A stretch of DNA of 64,000 nucleotides from Methylobacter sp. Lineage in GTDB: Bacteria; Pseudomonadota; Gammaproteobacteria; Methylococcales; Methylomonadaceae. Of this stretch, positions 19,035 to 28,700 are shown one piece after another. The stretch is taken from assembly GCA_026399025.1 (NCBI GenBank), contig JAPLRU010000066.1:9999-73998 (forward strand), given 5' to 3'. A program made the translations under genes and the position numbers. How positions within the stretch are numbered: position 1 is the stretch's first letter; each line of letters starts with the position of its first letter. The notes under the pieces were generated by a model. The model was not told the origin of the DNA and did not search any database. It saw only the letters and a list, made by a program, of their open reading frames with translations.

Positions 19035-20435
19035 TTATTTATAAGCGCAGCCTTTACGTTGAATCAAATTCTCGCTCAATTTATCCGCCATATCGGAACG
19101 CACTTTTGCGCCGGAGGGCTTGCCTGCTGCCGTATCAATGCTCTTGTTCGGAGTCCCCGCAAAGTCTTTAAACAATGATTTCAGAACTTCGCCGCTACAC
19201 GCCGGTTTTTCAAGTGCCTGATATTGGCTATGGCCATTTTCCCGCAAAAATTGCAGCAGCACCGCATAGCTGGTTTCAGCCGCTTTAAAACTATCCTCTG
19301 AGTGCAAGGTCACATGATAGCCGGGGGCTCCGGTTTCGGTGACGACGGTAATCACATCCTGCGGAATTTTGCCGCCGCCCAGTGCGCCGTTTTTGAGTAC
19401 GCCGTATTCGCCTGCATAGTGCGAAGTGACAAAACCCGCTAAGGAGCGCAAGTCCATCGGCCTATCGGATTTAGCCGGGCTGGGTATCAATAGCGGGTGT
19501 ATGAACGCCGATTCGCCGCTGGCTTGGTAGCTGTCCAGTATGGTTTTATGCGAGTGCGCATCTTGCACCGAATGCAATACCGCGCCCAGCGCCGAAAGAG
19601 AATTGGGTTTGATCGGATTGGTGCTGGAATATTTAATGAGCGGCCCGCTGCCGATGGCATAGTTACATTGATTTAATAAATTCTCTCCGCCCGCTAATGC
19701 GGCCCAGTGCCAAAGATCTTTCATGGCAACCAAATCGGTATAAGGAGTGGCAATATTTGGAATCGGGTCCGGCGCGGTGCAGTGTGTGGTAAACGTACCT
19801 TTAGCCAAGTCGGCGGTCTCAAAGGTTGGATTCCAGTGAAAAGTTGCCGCTTCGCGGTTAATTTCCGGCGGCCTTGTACCCACGGCCCGTTGCGTAAAAT
19901 CCGGGCTGATCGAGGCGCCGGGACGATTGTCCACCGCGCTTGACACCGGCGTAATGCCTTCAGCCGCGAACAAGTCGGCACAGGATTGCGGGTCGATGCC
20001 GGGCGGTAGCGGCGCCCAGAACAGCCGGTCACCGGCGCTACCAACATCCGCGCCTTCATCGGACAGGGCAACGGCAAAAGCCGCGCAGGGCTGATAACCC
20101 GCCGCCAAGGCCGCGGCTTGCGTCATATTGAAATGCATGCTGCTTTTCAGCATATCGCCTTTGCTCTGGTAAGAAAACGCCGAATCGTTATCGTCGAAAG
20201 GATTGCAACCGGTCTGCGCGGCCAACGCGAAATCGCCGAAAAGAGGCGCGGAGTTGGCATTTTTACCGGTATCGGTGCAGCGGCCAAAGGCCGGATTATT
20301 ATTCGGCTGCGCGCCGCCTTCTTCCAGGAAAGCAAAGCTGGGCGCGGATACGGCCATTAGGCCGAGACCTAAGGCGCTTAGTTTGATCATGTGAGGCAAG
20401 TTGATGAGGCAACGCCGGGGTTTACGTTTATTCAT
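19035..20435 (-). CDS. Secreted protein with HSxxDxxSH motif, function unknown
   Basis: A 466-residue protein with an N-terminal signal peptide (basic start, hydrophobic ALGLGLMAVSAPSFA, cleavage likely after residue 35). Near residue 287 it has LGAVLHSVQDAHSHKT. This is a His/Asp cluster like the metal-ligand helices of zinc-dependent phospholipase C/S1-P1-type proteins, and a second conserved-looking stretch (FVTSHYAGEYGVL) follows. Several Cys residues suggest disulfides in the periplasm or outside the cell. Whether it is an active hydrolase cannot be decided. It is a single gene with no operon partner. Confidence 0.7.
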   Translation of the reverse strand: MNKRKPRRCLINLPHMIKLSALGLGLMAVSAPSFAFLEEGGAQPNNNPAFGRCTDTGKNANSAPLFGDFALAAQTGCNPFDDNDSAFSYQSKGDMLKSSMHFNMTQAAALAAGYQPCAAFAVALSDEGADVGSAGDRLFWAPLPPGIDPQSCADLFAAEGITPVSSAVDNRPGASISPDFTQRAVGTRPPEINREAATFHWNPTFETADLAKGTFTTHCTAPDPIPNIATPYTDLVAMKDLWHWAALAGGENLLNQCNYAIGSGPLIKYSSTNPIKPNSLSALGAVLHSVQDAHSHKTILDSYQASGESAFIHPLLIPSPAKSDRPMDLRSLAGFVTSHYAGEYGVLKNGALGGGKIPQDVITVVTETGAPGYHVTLHSEDSFKAAETSYAVLLQFLRENGHSQYQALEKPACSGEVLKSLFKDFAGTPNKSIDTAAGKPSGAKVRSDMADKLSENLIQRKGCAYK

Positions 20436-20930
20436 GGTAAATTTCCTACTAAAAAATCAGTCAAATGCCGGGTTTTACTATCGCTAACTCGGCTGTGATT
20501 CGATCATGTTGATGTCGACTCGGACGATAAGCCTGTGTTCAGCTCGGAATGATTCAGTTCCGGAAAAGTCGCAGTATTTAAAGGACAGAGTCGATTCATC
20601 GTTTGTCATTTCGATCTCTAACGCATTAGCAGAGCGATATTAAACGACGATGTCATTGTGACCTAAAACCCCCGTCCCTGTATTGACAGCCAAAACCTAC
20701 GCCTGTAAGCGTATATTTACAGAGCGCTGCAAATTTATTGTAGGTAATTGAATTTGAACGATAATATAGAGCTCTATTTGTCCTTTACGCCGGGCAAAAA
20801 AACATTTTTTAGTCAAAATATTCAGTTGAGCGGCTCGGGCGGCGGATTGTTTTTGTGTGTTTTTGAGGAATAGCGGACGGGTGAGGGCGTATTAACTAAA
20901 CCTGCGGTGAAATCGCTGAATGTAATTGTT

Positions 20931-21275
20931 CACCTCCCCCTTTGAAAAAGGGGGATTGAGGGGGATTTATTTAAAAAATCTCCCCTAACCCTGAGGTATC
21001 CCCACGAATTTTCCAAGCTCGTCGTTCCGGCAGGGATGCCGGAACCCAGTGCCATGGACGGTAACGTTGTGACTTTTCAGGTGCTTAATAAAAGCGGGTT
21101 GCCTTTTAAAGTTTCACATCCTTGCGACTGGATGTTGGCATCCCTGCCGGCATGACGATTTTCCGGCTATGTTGTATATATTGACTGCGCGCAAAATCAA
21201 AATCTTGTTGCTTTATAATATTATTTTCTGGGGATACCTCAGCCCCTACCCCCTCTTTTTCAAAGAGGGGGACTG
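20931..21275. repeat. CCCCCTTT/AAAGGGGG inverted repeat interrupted by the MITE
   Basis: The left part (CACCTCCCCCTTTGAAAAAG...) and the right part (CCCCTACCCCCTCTTTTTCAA...) look like two halves of one palindromic unit. The MITE at 20991-21242 has landed between them, giving a nested insertion. Confidence 0.6.
20991..21242 (+). mobile_element. 252-bp MITE, copy 1 (IS10-like ends)
   Basis: Perfect 13-bp terminal inverted repeats CTGAGGTATCCCC/GGGGATACCTCAG bound a non-coding element. The flanks CCCCTAACC and CCCCTACCC match at 8 of 9 bases, consistent with a 9-bp target duplication. Inside is an imperfect inverted pair around GGCAGGGATGCC. A 252-bp copy in the opposite orientation lies at 46171-46422 and differs by about six substitutions. 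The end sequence resembles IS10 (CTGAGAGATCCCC), an IS4-family element that also makes 9-bp duplications. Confidence 0.88.
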
Positions 21276-21610
21276 AATAGCTAGCACTGAATTAAGATGT
21301 CGGAGTAGCCATAGGGCACAAGTAAGCCCGCCCGGCGACAGCCAAAATGGGCGTTTTCGGTAGTCCTAAGCGTTGATGAGAAGTTGCAGTGAAAACTATT
21401 TTTAACGAAATCCTAAAGCAACGCAGGAGCGGTTGCCGAAAGGAAAATTGAAGGGAATACGTAAGTCAGCAGGGCTGAAGTTAAGGGGCATTCTAAATGC
21501 CGCGACCACTTCGGGGTCTGTACATCGCCATTGCAACTTCGCGTAGAGGCTTGTTGATAACTTAAAAGCCTTAAGGTTATCAACAACGCCCCCACGCGCT
21601 TGTTCTACAG

Positions 21611-23044
21611 CTATTTTTTTATATAAAGATCGGTAATCGAGCCGGTGATCATTTCGGCGGCGAAGGCGAAGGTTTCGGATAGCATCGGATGGGCATGAAC
21701 GGTCAAACCGATGTCTTCGGCATCGGCGCCCATTTCCAGGGCCAGCACCGCTTCGGCAATCAATTCACCGGCATTGGGGCCGACCATGCCTGCGCCGAGT
21801 ATCCTGCCTGTGCCTTTTTCGCAGAGTATTTTGGTTAAACCTTCTTTGCGGCCCAAACTCAACGAACGCCCGCTGGCCGCCCACGGGAAAGTCGCTTTGT
21901 CGTAGTCTATGCCTTGCTGTTTGGCTTGGTTTTCCGTCAGCCCCATCCAGGTGACTTCAGGATCGGTATAGGCAACAGCCGGAATGGTTAAGGCATCGAA
22001 TCCGGCTTTTAACCCGGCCGCGACTTCGGCCGCGACTTTGCCTTCATGAGAGGCTTTGTGCGCGAGCATCGGATTACCGGCTATATCGCCGATAGCAAAG
22101 ATATGCGGGATGTTGGTGCGTTGCTGCTTGTCGACAGCGATAAATCCGGCTTCATCGACATTAACGCCCGCCAACTCGGCGCCGATCAGTTTGCCGTTTG
22201 GTCTGCGGCCTACCGCGACCAAGACCGCATCGAATACAGCCGACTCCGGCGCGCCTTTGCCTTCGAAGGAAACTTTCAGGCCGTCTTCCTGGGCTTCAAT
22301 CGAGGTCACTTTCGTTTCCAGCCAGATGTTTTGATATTGCTTTTTGATGCGCCGGTACAGCGGAGTTACTAAATCGTTATCGCAGCCGGGAATAATCTGG
22401 TTCATCAATTCGACTACGCTGATTTCCGAGCCCAACGCATGATAAACCGTAGCCATTTCCAGGCCGATGATGCCGCCGCCGACGATTAACAGCTTTTTGG
22501 GGATTTCTTTTAGTTCCAACGCATCGGTCGAATCCCATAAACGCGGGTCGTCGTTCGGGAAAACCGGGATTTTAGTGGGGTGCGAACCGGCGGCGATAAT
22601 CGCTTGGTCGAAGTTGACGGTTTTTATGCCGGTTTCGCTGCTGACTTCGAGGCTGTTCGATGAGACGAATTTCCCGGCGCCCTGAATTAAAGTGATTTTG
22701 CGCTGTTTTACCAAACCGGCGAGTCCGCCCACCAGCGTATTGGTCACGCTTTGTTTCCAGTCGCGGATTTTGTCTAAATCAAAAGCCGGTTTGCCGTAAC
22801 TGAGGCCGTGTTGTTCGAATTCATCGACTTCGTGAATGATCTGCGCAACATGCAGCAAGGCTTTAGACGGAATGCAGCCGACATTGAGACAGACGCCGCC
22901 CAGAGCCGGATAGCGCTCGACCAATACCACTTGCTTGCCCAAATCGGCGGCGCGAAAGGCCGCCGTGTAACCGCCGGGGCCGCCGCCCAGAACTAAAACT
23001 TCCGCGTGTATTGTAGATTCATTAACCGCTGGATTAGCGTCCAT
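21611..23044 (-). CDS. lpdA: Dihydrolipoyl dehydrogenase (E3)
   Basis: A 477-residue flavoprotein that reoxidises the lipoyl groups of the pyruvate dehydrogenase complex. The FAD motif GGGPGGYTAAFRAADLGK is followed by the redox disulfide GGVCLNVGCIPSKALL. The NAD motif is VGGGIIGLEMATVYHALG and the C-terminal catalytic pair HAHPMLSE. The start at 23044 is preferred because AGGAAGAA lies upstream; an in-frame ATG at 23089 would overlap the gap to aceF. It is the last gene of the aceE-aceF-lpd operon. Confidence 0.95.
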   Translation of the reverse strand: MDANPAVNESTIHAEVLVLGGGPGGYTAAFRAADLGKQVVLVERYPALGGVCLNVGCIPSKALLHVAQIIHEVDEFEQHGLSYGKPAFDLDKIRDWKQSVTNTLVGGLAGLVKQRKITLIQGAGKFVSSNSLEVSSETGIKTVNFDQAIIAAGSHPTKIPVFPNDDPRLWDSTDALELKEIPKKLLIVGGGIIGLEMATVYHALGSEISVVELMNQIIPGCDNDLVTPLYRRIKKQYQNIWLETKVTSIEAQEDGLKVSFEGKGAPESAVFDAVLVAVGRRPNGKLIGAELAGVNVDEAGFIAVDKQQRTNIPHIFAIGDIAGNPMLAHKASHEGKVAAEVAAGLKAGFDALTIPAVAYTDPEVTWMGLTENQAKQQGIDYDKATFPWAASGRSLSLGRKEGLTKILCEKGTGRILGAGMVGPNAGELIAEAVLALEMGADAEDIGLTVHAHPMLSETFAFAAEMITGSITDLYIKK

Positions 23045-23095
23045 ATTATTCTTCCTGATTAAAGTTAAGTAACGATTCGGCACTATCAAATAGTT

Positions 23096-24403
23096 TTAAA
23101 GTAACAAACGCCGAATATCGCCCAAATACTGTTTGATTGCGGCCATAAAACGCGCCCCTTCGACACCGTCTATGACCCGATGATCGTAAGTCAGATCCAG
23201 CGGCAGCATCAGTCGCGGCACAAATTCCTTGCCATTCCAAACCGGCTGCATTCTGGCGCGGGTCACGCCGAGTATTGCAACTTCAGGCGCATTGACGATG
23301 GGGGTAAAAGCCATGCCGCCGATACCGCCTAGACTGGAAATAGAAATGCAGCCGCCTTGCATGTCGGCGGGCATCAGTTTTCCCAGACGGGCTTTGTTAC
23401 TTTTATCGTTCAATTCGATGGATAACTCGTTGACGCCTTTGCGGTTAACGTCGCGCAGCACCGGCACCACTAAGCCATTGGGGGTATCGACGGCAATGCC
23501 GATATTGAAATATTTTTTGAGGATCAGGTTTTCGCCATCGGCAGACAGCGACGCATTAAATTGCGGAAACTGTTCCAAGGCGGCGACGACCGCTTTGATG
23601 ATGAAGATCAGGCCGGTGATTTTGATGTCGCCGTTGGATTTTTCGGCATTCAGCGTAGTGCGGAAGGCTTCCATTTCGGTAATATCCGCTTCGTCATGGT
23701 AAGTGACCATCGGTAGATTCAACCACACGCGGCTCAGGTTTTGGCCGGTCAAGCGTTTGATTTTGCCGAGTTTCTTTTCTTCTATCTCGCCGAACTGAGA
23801 AAAATCGATGCTGGGCATTGCCGGAATTCCGCTGCCGCTGCTTTGGGCTGTGCCTTCGGCCATGACCTTTTTGACGAAGTTTTTGACGTCGTCTTTTAGG
23901 ATGCGTCCTTTACGGCCGCTGCCGCTGGTGATTTTGTGTATTTCAACGCCCAGTTCGCGGGCAAACAGCCGAACCGCCGGGGTGGCATGAGCGGCTCTGG
24001 CGGAAGCATCGCTAGGCGTGGCTTCCGGTATGGCTTTGACTGTCGCCGCAACCGGTTCAGGCGCTTTTTCCTGCGGTGCCGGTACAGCTTGCTGTACCGG
24101 CGGTTCAGGTTCCGGCTTTGCCGCGCTACTGTCTTCGGCGACGCTCGTGGTCGCCTGTTCAGTGTCGGCCAATACCGTCGCAATCAATGTGCCTTCGGAC
24201 ACTTTATCGCCGGGTTTGATAAATACTTCCTGGATCTTGCCGGTCGCGCTGGAAGGTAAATCCATGCTGGCTTTGTCGGTTTCAAGTATGGCCAGGGTTT
24301 GTTCCAGTTTGACCTCGTCGCCCGCTTTAACCAATACGTCTACTACATCAATATCAGCGACATTGCCGACATCGGGAACTTTGATTTCAATTAATAAAGC
24401 CAT
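23096..24403 (-). CDS. aceF: Dihydrolipoyl acetyltransferase (E2 of pyruvate dehydrogenase)
   Basis: A 435-residue E2 with a single N-terminal lipoyl domain (lipoyl-Lys in ETDKASMDLPS near residue 44). A Pro/Ala/Glu-rich linker and a peripheral subunit-binding domain (TPAVRLFARELGVEIHKI) follow. The catalytic core ends with the DHRVIDGVEGARF motif. E. coli AceF has three lipoyl domains, so this is the shorter form. It transfers acetyl groups to CoA. It lies 14 bp behind aceE. Confidence 0.95.
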   Translation of the reverse strand: MALLIEIKVPDVGNVADIDVVDVLVKAGDEVKLEQTLAILETDKASMDLPSSATGKIQEVFIKPGDKVSEGTLIATVLADTEQATTSVAEDSSAAKPEPEPPVQQAVPAPQEKAPEPVAATVKAIPEATPSDASARAAHATPAVRLFARELGVEIHKITSGSGRKGRILKDDVKNFVKKVMAEGTAQSSGSGIPAMPSIDFSQFGEIEEKKLGKIKRLTGQNLSRVWLNLPMVTYHDEADITEMEAFRTTLNAEKSNGDIKITGLIFIIKAVVAALEQFPQFNASLSADGENLILKKYFNIGIAVDTPNGLVVPVLRDVNRKGVNELSIELNDKSNKARLGKLMPADMQGGCISISSLGGIGGMAFTPIVNAPEVAILGVTRARMQPVWNGKEFVPRLMLPLDLTYDHRVIDGVEGARFMAAIKQYLGDIRRLLL

Positions 24404-24417
24404 TTTCCGTCCTTCCG

Positions 24418-27147
24418 TTAGATGAGCCAGGGAGCTGTTGCTTCTGGGTTAATGCCGTATTTGGCAATCGCCACATCCACTTTGGCGGCATCGAACTGCC
24501 CTTGATCCGCCAAGCTCTTGAGTGCCGCAATGGTGACATGGTAGCGGTCTACCTCGAAAAACCGGCGCAGATTGTCTCGCGTATCGGAGCGGCCGAAACC
24601 ATCGGTGCCCAGCACGGTATAAGGAACGGAAATAAGGCTGCGAATCTGTTCGGCAAAGGCGCGGGTGTAATCGCTGGCCGCGATGACCGGGCCCTGCGCA
24701 TTGGCAAGACAATGCGCGACATGGGATTGCTTGGGGGTTTCGGTCGGATGCAGACGATTCCAACGCTCGCAGAACTGACCGTTTCTGGCCAGTTCGGTAA
24801 AGCTGGTGCAACTCCATAAATCGGCTTCGACGCCCCAATCGTTATGCAACAATTCGGCGGCCGCTTCGACCTCTCGAAAAATCGTTCCGGAACCTAATAA
24901 TTGTACGCGGGGCGCTCGTGTTATCTCCAGGGATGGAGTGTATGCCGCATGACTGTCGGGAACAGTCGCGGCGTCAGCGCCTTTTTTAAAGCTGTACATA
25001 CCTTTGAGTATATCCAGCTCGACACCTTTAGGCATAGCGGGATGAGCGTAGTTTTCGTTCATTACCGTGATGTAATAAAAAACATCTTCCTGCTCGACAT
25101 ACATACGGTGCAAACCGTCTTGAATAATCACCGCCAACTCATAGGCGTAAGTCGGATCGTAGGATATGCAGTTGGGCACGGTGGCCGCCAGCAAGTGGCT
25201 GTGTCCGTCTTCATGTTGCAGGCCTTCGCCGTTCAATGTGGTCCGGCCTGCGGTGCCGCCCATTAAAAAGCCGCGTGTGCGTTGATCGGCGGCGGCCCAG
25301 ATTAAATCGCCGACGCGCTGGAAGCCGAACATCGAGTAATAAATAAAAAACGGAATCATCGGCACGTTATGGGTTGAGTACGAGGTGCCCGCCGCAATCC
25401 AGTCGCACAAACCGCCCGCTTCATTGATGCCTTCCTGCATGACTTGACCGTGCTTGTCTTCTTTGTAGAACATCAGTTGATCGGCGTCTTGCGGCGTGTA
25501 AAGCTGTCCGACCTGCGACCAGATGCCCAGTTGCCGGAACATGCCTTCCATGCCGAAGGTTCTGGATTCATCGGGCACAATCGGCACGATGCGCTTGCCG
25601 ATATTTTTATCTTTGGTCAGGATATTCAGCAGACGCACGAAAGCCATGGTGGTGGAGGTCTCGCGGCCTTCGCCGCCGGCTTCCAGTAAGGATTTAAAGT
25701 CGTTCAGTACCGGAACATCCAAGGCGTAAGATTTCGCCCTTCTGGCGGGTAAATGACCGCCCAAGTCGGCACGGCGCTGATGCATGTAGGTGTGTTCTTT
25801 TGAGCCTTCGGCAAAGCTTAAGTAAGGCAGTTCGTGCAATTGTTCGTCAGTAACCGGCAAGGCGTAACGGTCGCGAAAATTACTCAGCGAAATATCGCTC
25901 ATTTTTTTCTGTTGATGAGAGATATTCTGGGCTTCTCCCGATGCGCCCATGCCGTAACCTTTAATGGTCTTAGCCAGAATGACGGTCGGTTGGCCTTTAT
26001 GATGTACTGCCGCATGGAACGCGGCAAAAACTTTAACCGGATCGTGTCCGCCGCGATTGAGTTCCCAGATGTCGCGATCGGACCAGTCGGAAACCATGGC
26101 TTTTAGTTCGGGAGTATTAAAGAAATGCTCGCGCACATAAGCGCCGTCTTTGGCTTTAAAGGTTTGGTAATCGCCGTCGACACAAGCCATCATACGAGCC
26201 GCCAGCAAGCCGTCTTTATCGCGAGCCAGTAAGGTATCCCAGCGTTGGCCCCACACCAGTTTGATCACATTCCAACCGGCGCCGCGGAACTCGCTTTCCA
26301 GTTCCTGAATGATTTTGCCGTTGCCGCGTACCGGTCCATCCAGACGTTGCAGATTGCAATTGACCACAAAAATAAGGTTATCCAGTTTTTCCCGTCCGGC
26401 CATGCCGATAGCGCCCAAGGATTCGGGCTCATCGGTTTCGCCATCGCCGAGAAAGCTCCAGACCTTGCGCTCCGAAGTGTCGCCAAAACCGCGATCCTGC
26501 AAATAGCGCATAAACCGCGCTTGGTAAATGGCCATAATCGGCCCCAGCCCCATGGAAACCGTCGGAAACTGCCAGAAATCCGGCATCAGCCAAGGGTGCG
26601 GATAAGACGGTAAGCCGTTGCCGTCCACTTCCTGGCGAAAATTATCCATCTGTTCCAGAGTCAATCGGCCCAGTAAAAACGCGCGGGCGTAATCGCCCGG
26701 CGTCAAGTGGCCTTGAGTGAAAATCAGGTCGCCGTCATGGTGTTCCGAAGGCGCGCGCCAGAAATGGTTATAACCGACGTCGTATAAAGTCGCTGCCGAA
26801 GCAAAACTGGCGATATGTCCGCCGACGTTGGTGTGCTTATTAGCCCTTAACACCATCATCATCGCGTTCCAGCGGACATAAGCGCGAATATTGTGTTCTA
26901 TCGTCACGTCGCCCGGAAATTGCGCCTGCTGTGCAACGGGAATGGTGTTGATATAAGCGGTATTGGCGCTGAAAGGAATATCGAACCCCGCTTTCCGGGT
27001 GATCGAAACCAATTGCTCAATCAGAAAATGCACGCGTTCGCTGCCGTCGTGTTCCAGCACGGCTTGCAGTGCTTCAATCCACTCCTTGGTTTCTGCTGGA
27101 TCGATGTCATTCTGTCCGGTGATTTTTGAAATTAAACTGTTGGTCAT
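24418..27147 (-). CDS. aceE: Pyruvate dehydrogenase E1 component
   Basis: A 909-residue homodimeric-type E1 that decarboxylates pyruvate with thiamine diphosphate. Typical features are DVGYNHFWRAPSEHHDGDLIFTQGH near the N-terminus, the ThDP motif GDGETDEPESLGAIGMA near residue 233, GYGMGASGEAQNISHQQKK and GEGLQHEDGHSH. Length fits the family (about 890). It is the first gene of the operon. It is interesting in a methanotroph because most carbon enters below or around pyruvate, where this complex supplies acetyl-CoA. Confidence 0.96.
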   Translation of the reverse strand: MTNSLISKITGQNDIDPAETKEWIEALQAVLEHDGSERVHFLIEQLVSITRKAGFDIPFSANTAYINTIPVAQQAQFPGDVTIEHNIRAYVRWNAMMMVLRANKHTNVGGHIASFASAATLYDVGYNHFWRAPSEHHDGDLIFTQGHLTPGDYARAFLLGRLTLEQMDNFRQEVDGNGLPSYPHPWLMPDFWQFPTVSMGLGPIMAIYQARFMRYLQDRGFGDTSERKVWSFLGDGETDEPESLGAIGMAGREKLDNLIFVVNCNLQRLDGPVRGNGKIIQELESEFRGAGWNVIKLVWGQRWDTLLARDKDGLLAARMMACVDGDYQTFKAKDGAYVREHFFNTPELKAMVSDWSDRDIWELNRGGHDPVKVFAAFHAAVHHKGQPTVILAKTIKGYGMGASGEAQNISHQQKKMSDISLSNFRDRYALPVTDEQLHELPYLSFAEGSKEHTYMHQRRADLGGHLPARRAKSYALDVPVLNDFKSLLEAGGEGRETSTTMAFVRLLNILTKDKNIGKRIVPIVPDESRTFGMEGMFRQLGIWSQVGQLYTPQDADQLMFYKEDKHGQVMQEGINEAGGLCDWIAAGTSYSTHNVPMIPFFIYYSMFGFQRVGDLIWAAADQRTRGFLMGGTAGRTTLNGEGLQHEDGHSHLLAATVPNCISYDPTYAYELAVIIQDGLHRMYVEQEDVFYYITVMNENYAHPAMPKGVELDILKGMYSFKKGADAATVPDSHAAYTPSLEITRAPRVQLLGSGTIFREVEAAAELLHNDWGVEADLWSCTSFTELARNGQFCERWNRLHPTETPKQSHVAHCLANAQGPVIAASDYTRAFAEQIRSLISVPYTVLGTDGFGRSDTRDNLRRFFEVDRYHVTIAALKSLADQGQFDAAKVDVAIAKYGINPEATAPWLI

Positions 27148-27213
27148 TGATTGATCCTGTTACGACGGATAGGCATGGATTAAATTAAAAATGTTGGGGG
27201 CTACTCTATAGGG

Positions 27214-27367
27214 CAATGCTGTTGACTTAAGCAGTGCAAAGTCCTCTCCAGAGGGAGAGGGTTGGGTGAGGGGGGAATAAAATAAGGAACAAAGCTTATT
27301 TAATCCCCTCATCCCAATCTTCTCCCTTAAGGGGGAAGGAGCGCACAGCCTTAAGTCAACAGTATTG
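27214..27367. mobile_element. 154-bp MITE with 18-bp ends (IS4-subgroup-like)
   Basis: Ends CAATGCTGTTGACTTAAG and CTTAAGTCAACAGTATTG form an 18-bp inverted repeat with one mismatch. Both sides carry the identical 11-bp direct repeat ACTCTATAGGG (27203-27213 and 27368-27378), a clear target duplication. The interior is a second palindrome of CCTCTCC/GGAGAGG type. There is no coding sequence. It is unrelated to the 252-bp element. The ends and duplication length resemble the IS4 subgroup. Confidence 0.85.
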
Positions 27368-27378
27368 ACTCTATAGGG

Positions 27379-27976
27379 TACAAGAGCTTAGCGTAACCGG
27401 ATATTTTTACTGAAATAACGCAAATAAGGCCGGAAATGCTCTGGTTAATGTACATAGTATAAACAATGCGAGGGGGGCAATGCACCCGTTTTAGTCATTT
27501 TGATGCCGAAAGCGGGATGATTGATTGGCTTTTGATCTACCCGGCAGGCTTGTTGCATCCTGTTGCGCTTGAAGCGAACAACGCGGAGATATAAGGGGTT
27601 TAGACTATAGCAAAACGGTTTGTTAACGATCTCGGGCGAATACCGGCCGCCGGTGGCGCGGCCTATTAGAGTTAAGCAGTCGTTCAAAAGTCTTTTTGCA
27701 TTTTGTTAAAAATGCTTTTAGTTGTCTGCTTAACAGTGACTATCGGTTTGAGAAGGAGCAAAAATTGGAGGTGATAAAAAGGCGGGATGGAAAATACGGA
27801 TTTGACTGACTTCGACTGAGAGCCGCAGGGCGTACTGTGCGAGCTGGAATGCGCGCAGCTTGCCCTGCGTTGTGGGCAAAAATTTTCCGGAATTCAGAGT
27901 CCAGGTTTAAGATTAAATATTACTACCTGTCCGGATCATTTTATTTCGTTAATATGACTCAAAAAGGCCAAGTTAT
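27379..27976. other. Intergenic, no gene seen
   Basis: About 600 bp between the MITE and the HU-like gene. An 80-codon minus-strand frame (27445-27687) has no ribosome-binding site or recognisable domain and is not called. No RNA gene or strong terminator is evident. Confidence 0.5.
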
Positions 27977-28252
27977 TTATTCGGCATTGACCGCTTTTTT
28001 CTTGGCTTTTGCGGCTTTGAAAATTACCCGACGACCGGTCGTTTCGGTGCCTTCTTTTTTAACCTTGACTTTTTTCGCCACAAATGTTCCTAAAACGGGC
28101 AAGGTAATTTCGCCTTCTTCGGTATTTTGAATGGATTTTTTCAACTCAATTAATGTAGCTTGCATAATGGCTACTGCCCGCTTTTCAGTAATTTTGCCAA
28201 ATGCTTTAGGTTTAGCAGCTTGAGCGGTTTGTACTAATTCTAATAATGTCAT
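27977..28252 (-). CDS. HU-like DNA-binding protein (divergent)
   Basis: A 91-residue basic protein with the HU/IHF fold pattern: an N-terminal helix pair (TLLELVQTAQ... AVAIMQATLIELKKSI) and then ITLPVLGTFVAKKVKVKK, matching the GFGTF strand. The DNA-binding arm is divergent; the usual RNPxTG motif is replaced by KEGTETTGRR. The C-terminus is Lys-rich. TTTGGAG precedes the ATG. It follows the 118-aa gene at 62 bp, with a small AAGCGTCA/TGACGCTT hairpin between, and is likely in the same transcript. It may bend or package DNA. Confidence 0.75.
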   Translation of the reverse strand: MTLLELVQTAQAAKPKAFGKITEKRAVAIMQATLIELKKSIQNTEEGEITLPVLGTFVAKKVKVKKEGTETTGRRVIFKAAKAKKKAVNAE

Positions 28253-28314
28253 TGTAGATACTCCAAATAGGATTTAGTTATAAAGCGTCATTGACGCTTT
28301 GGGTGGGGTCATCA

Positions 28315-28671
28315 TTACAGCTTATTCAAGGTCTTACGTAACAACTGTAAGGCCGGCAATATGTCGGCTGCGGCTATCCGCGCAGCTTCGGTATCGCCTT
28401 GGCGGGTAAACCAATTGTTAGCTAACCTCAGTGTATCCGCCAAGGTTAAAGCCTCCAGTTCCTCCTTTAATAAAACTGCATGATGTTGGTGTTTAATCCA
28501 AGTTTCAGCTTGAATTATTTCTTCTTCCGACAGTTTGGCGCGTAGATCATCGCCAATCATCGCTCGACCTAGAGGGATAGTGCCAACCACTATCGCTTTA
28601 GGTTTTTTAGTTTCCGGATTGTAGGTGGTGCGTACAAACTGGATAATGTTTTTACGGGTTCGAAAGTGCAT
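28315..28671 (-). CDS. Hypothetical protein, 118 aa, first gene of the HU-like operon
   Basis: A soluble protein beginning MHFRTRKNIIQFVRTTYNP with an N-terminal beta-rich part and a helical C-terminal half. AGGAC precedes the start. A strong promoter with a palindromic operator lies 30-60 bp upstream. I do not recognise a family, though conservation beside an HU-like gene would suggest a nucleoid or element-borne role. No membrane segment or signal peptide is present. Confidence 0.6.
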   Translation of the reverse strand: MHFRTRKNIIQFVRTTYNPETKKPKAIVVGTIPLGRAMIGDDLRAKLSEEEIIQAETWIKHQHHAVLLKEELEALTLADTLRLANNWFTRQGDTEAARIAAADILPALQLLRKTLNKL

Positions 28672-28700
28672 GGCTAACGTCCTGTTTTTCTATTTAGTGT

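Larger units (their letters stand above)
20436..21610. other. 1.2-kb non-coding region
   Basis: No convincing gene. It holds a small palindrome (CTGTAA...TTACAG near 20702) and a CCCCCTTT-AAAGGGGG inverted repeat. That repeat (20931-20990, continuing at 21243-21275) is split by the 252-bp MITE. About 330 bp of anonymous sequence precede the lpd terminus. Confidence 0.6.

Noticed and set aside
27445-27687. 80-codon minus-strand ORF
   Set aside because: No ribosome-binding site, no recognisable domain, high Cys/Arg mix typical of chance frames.
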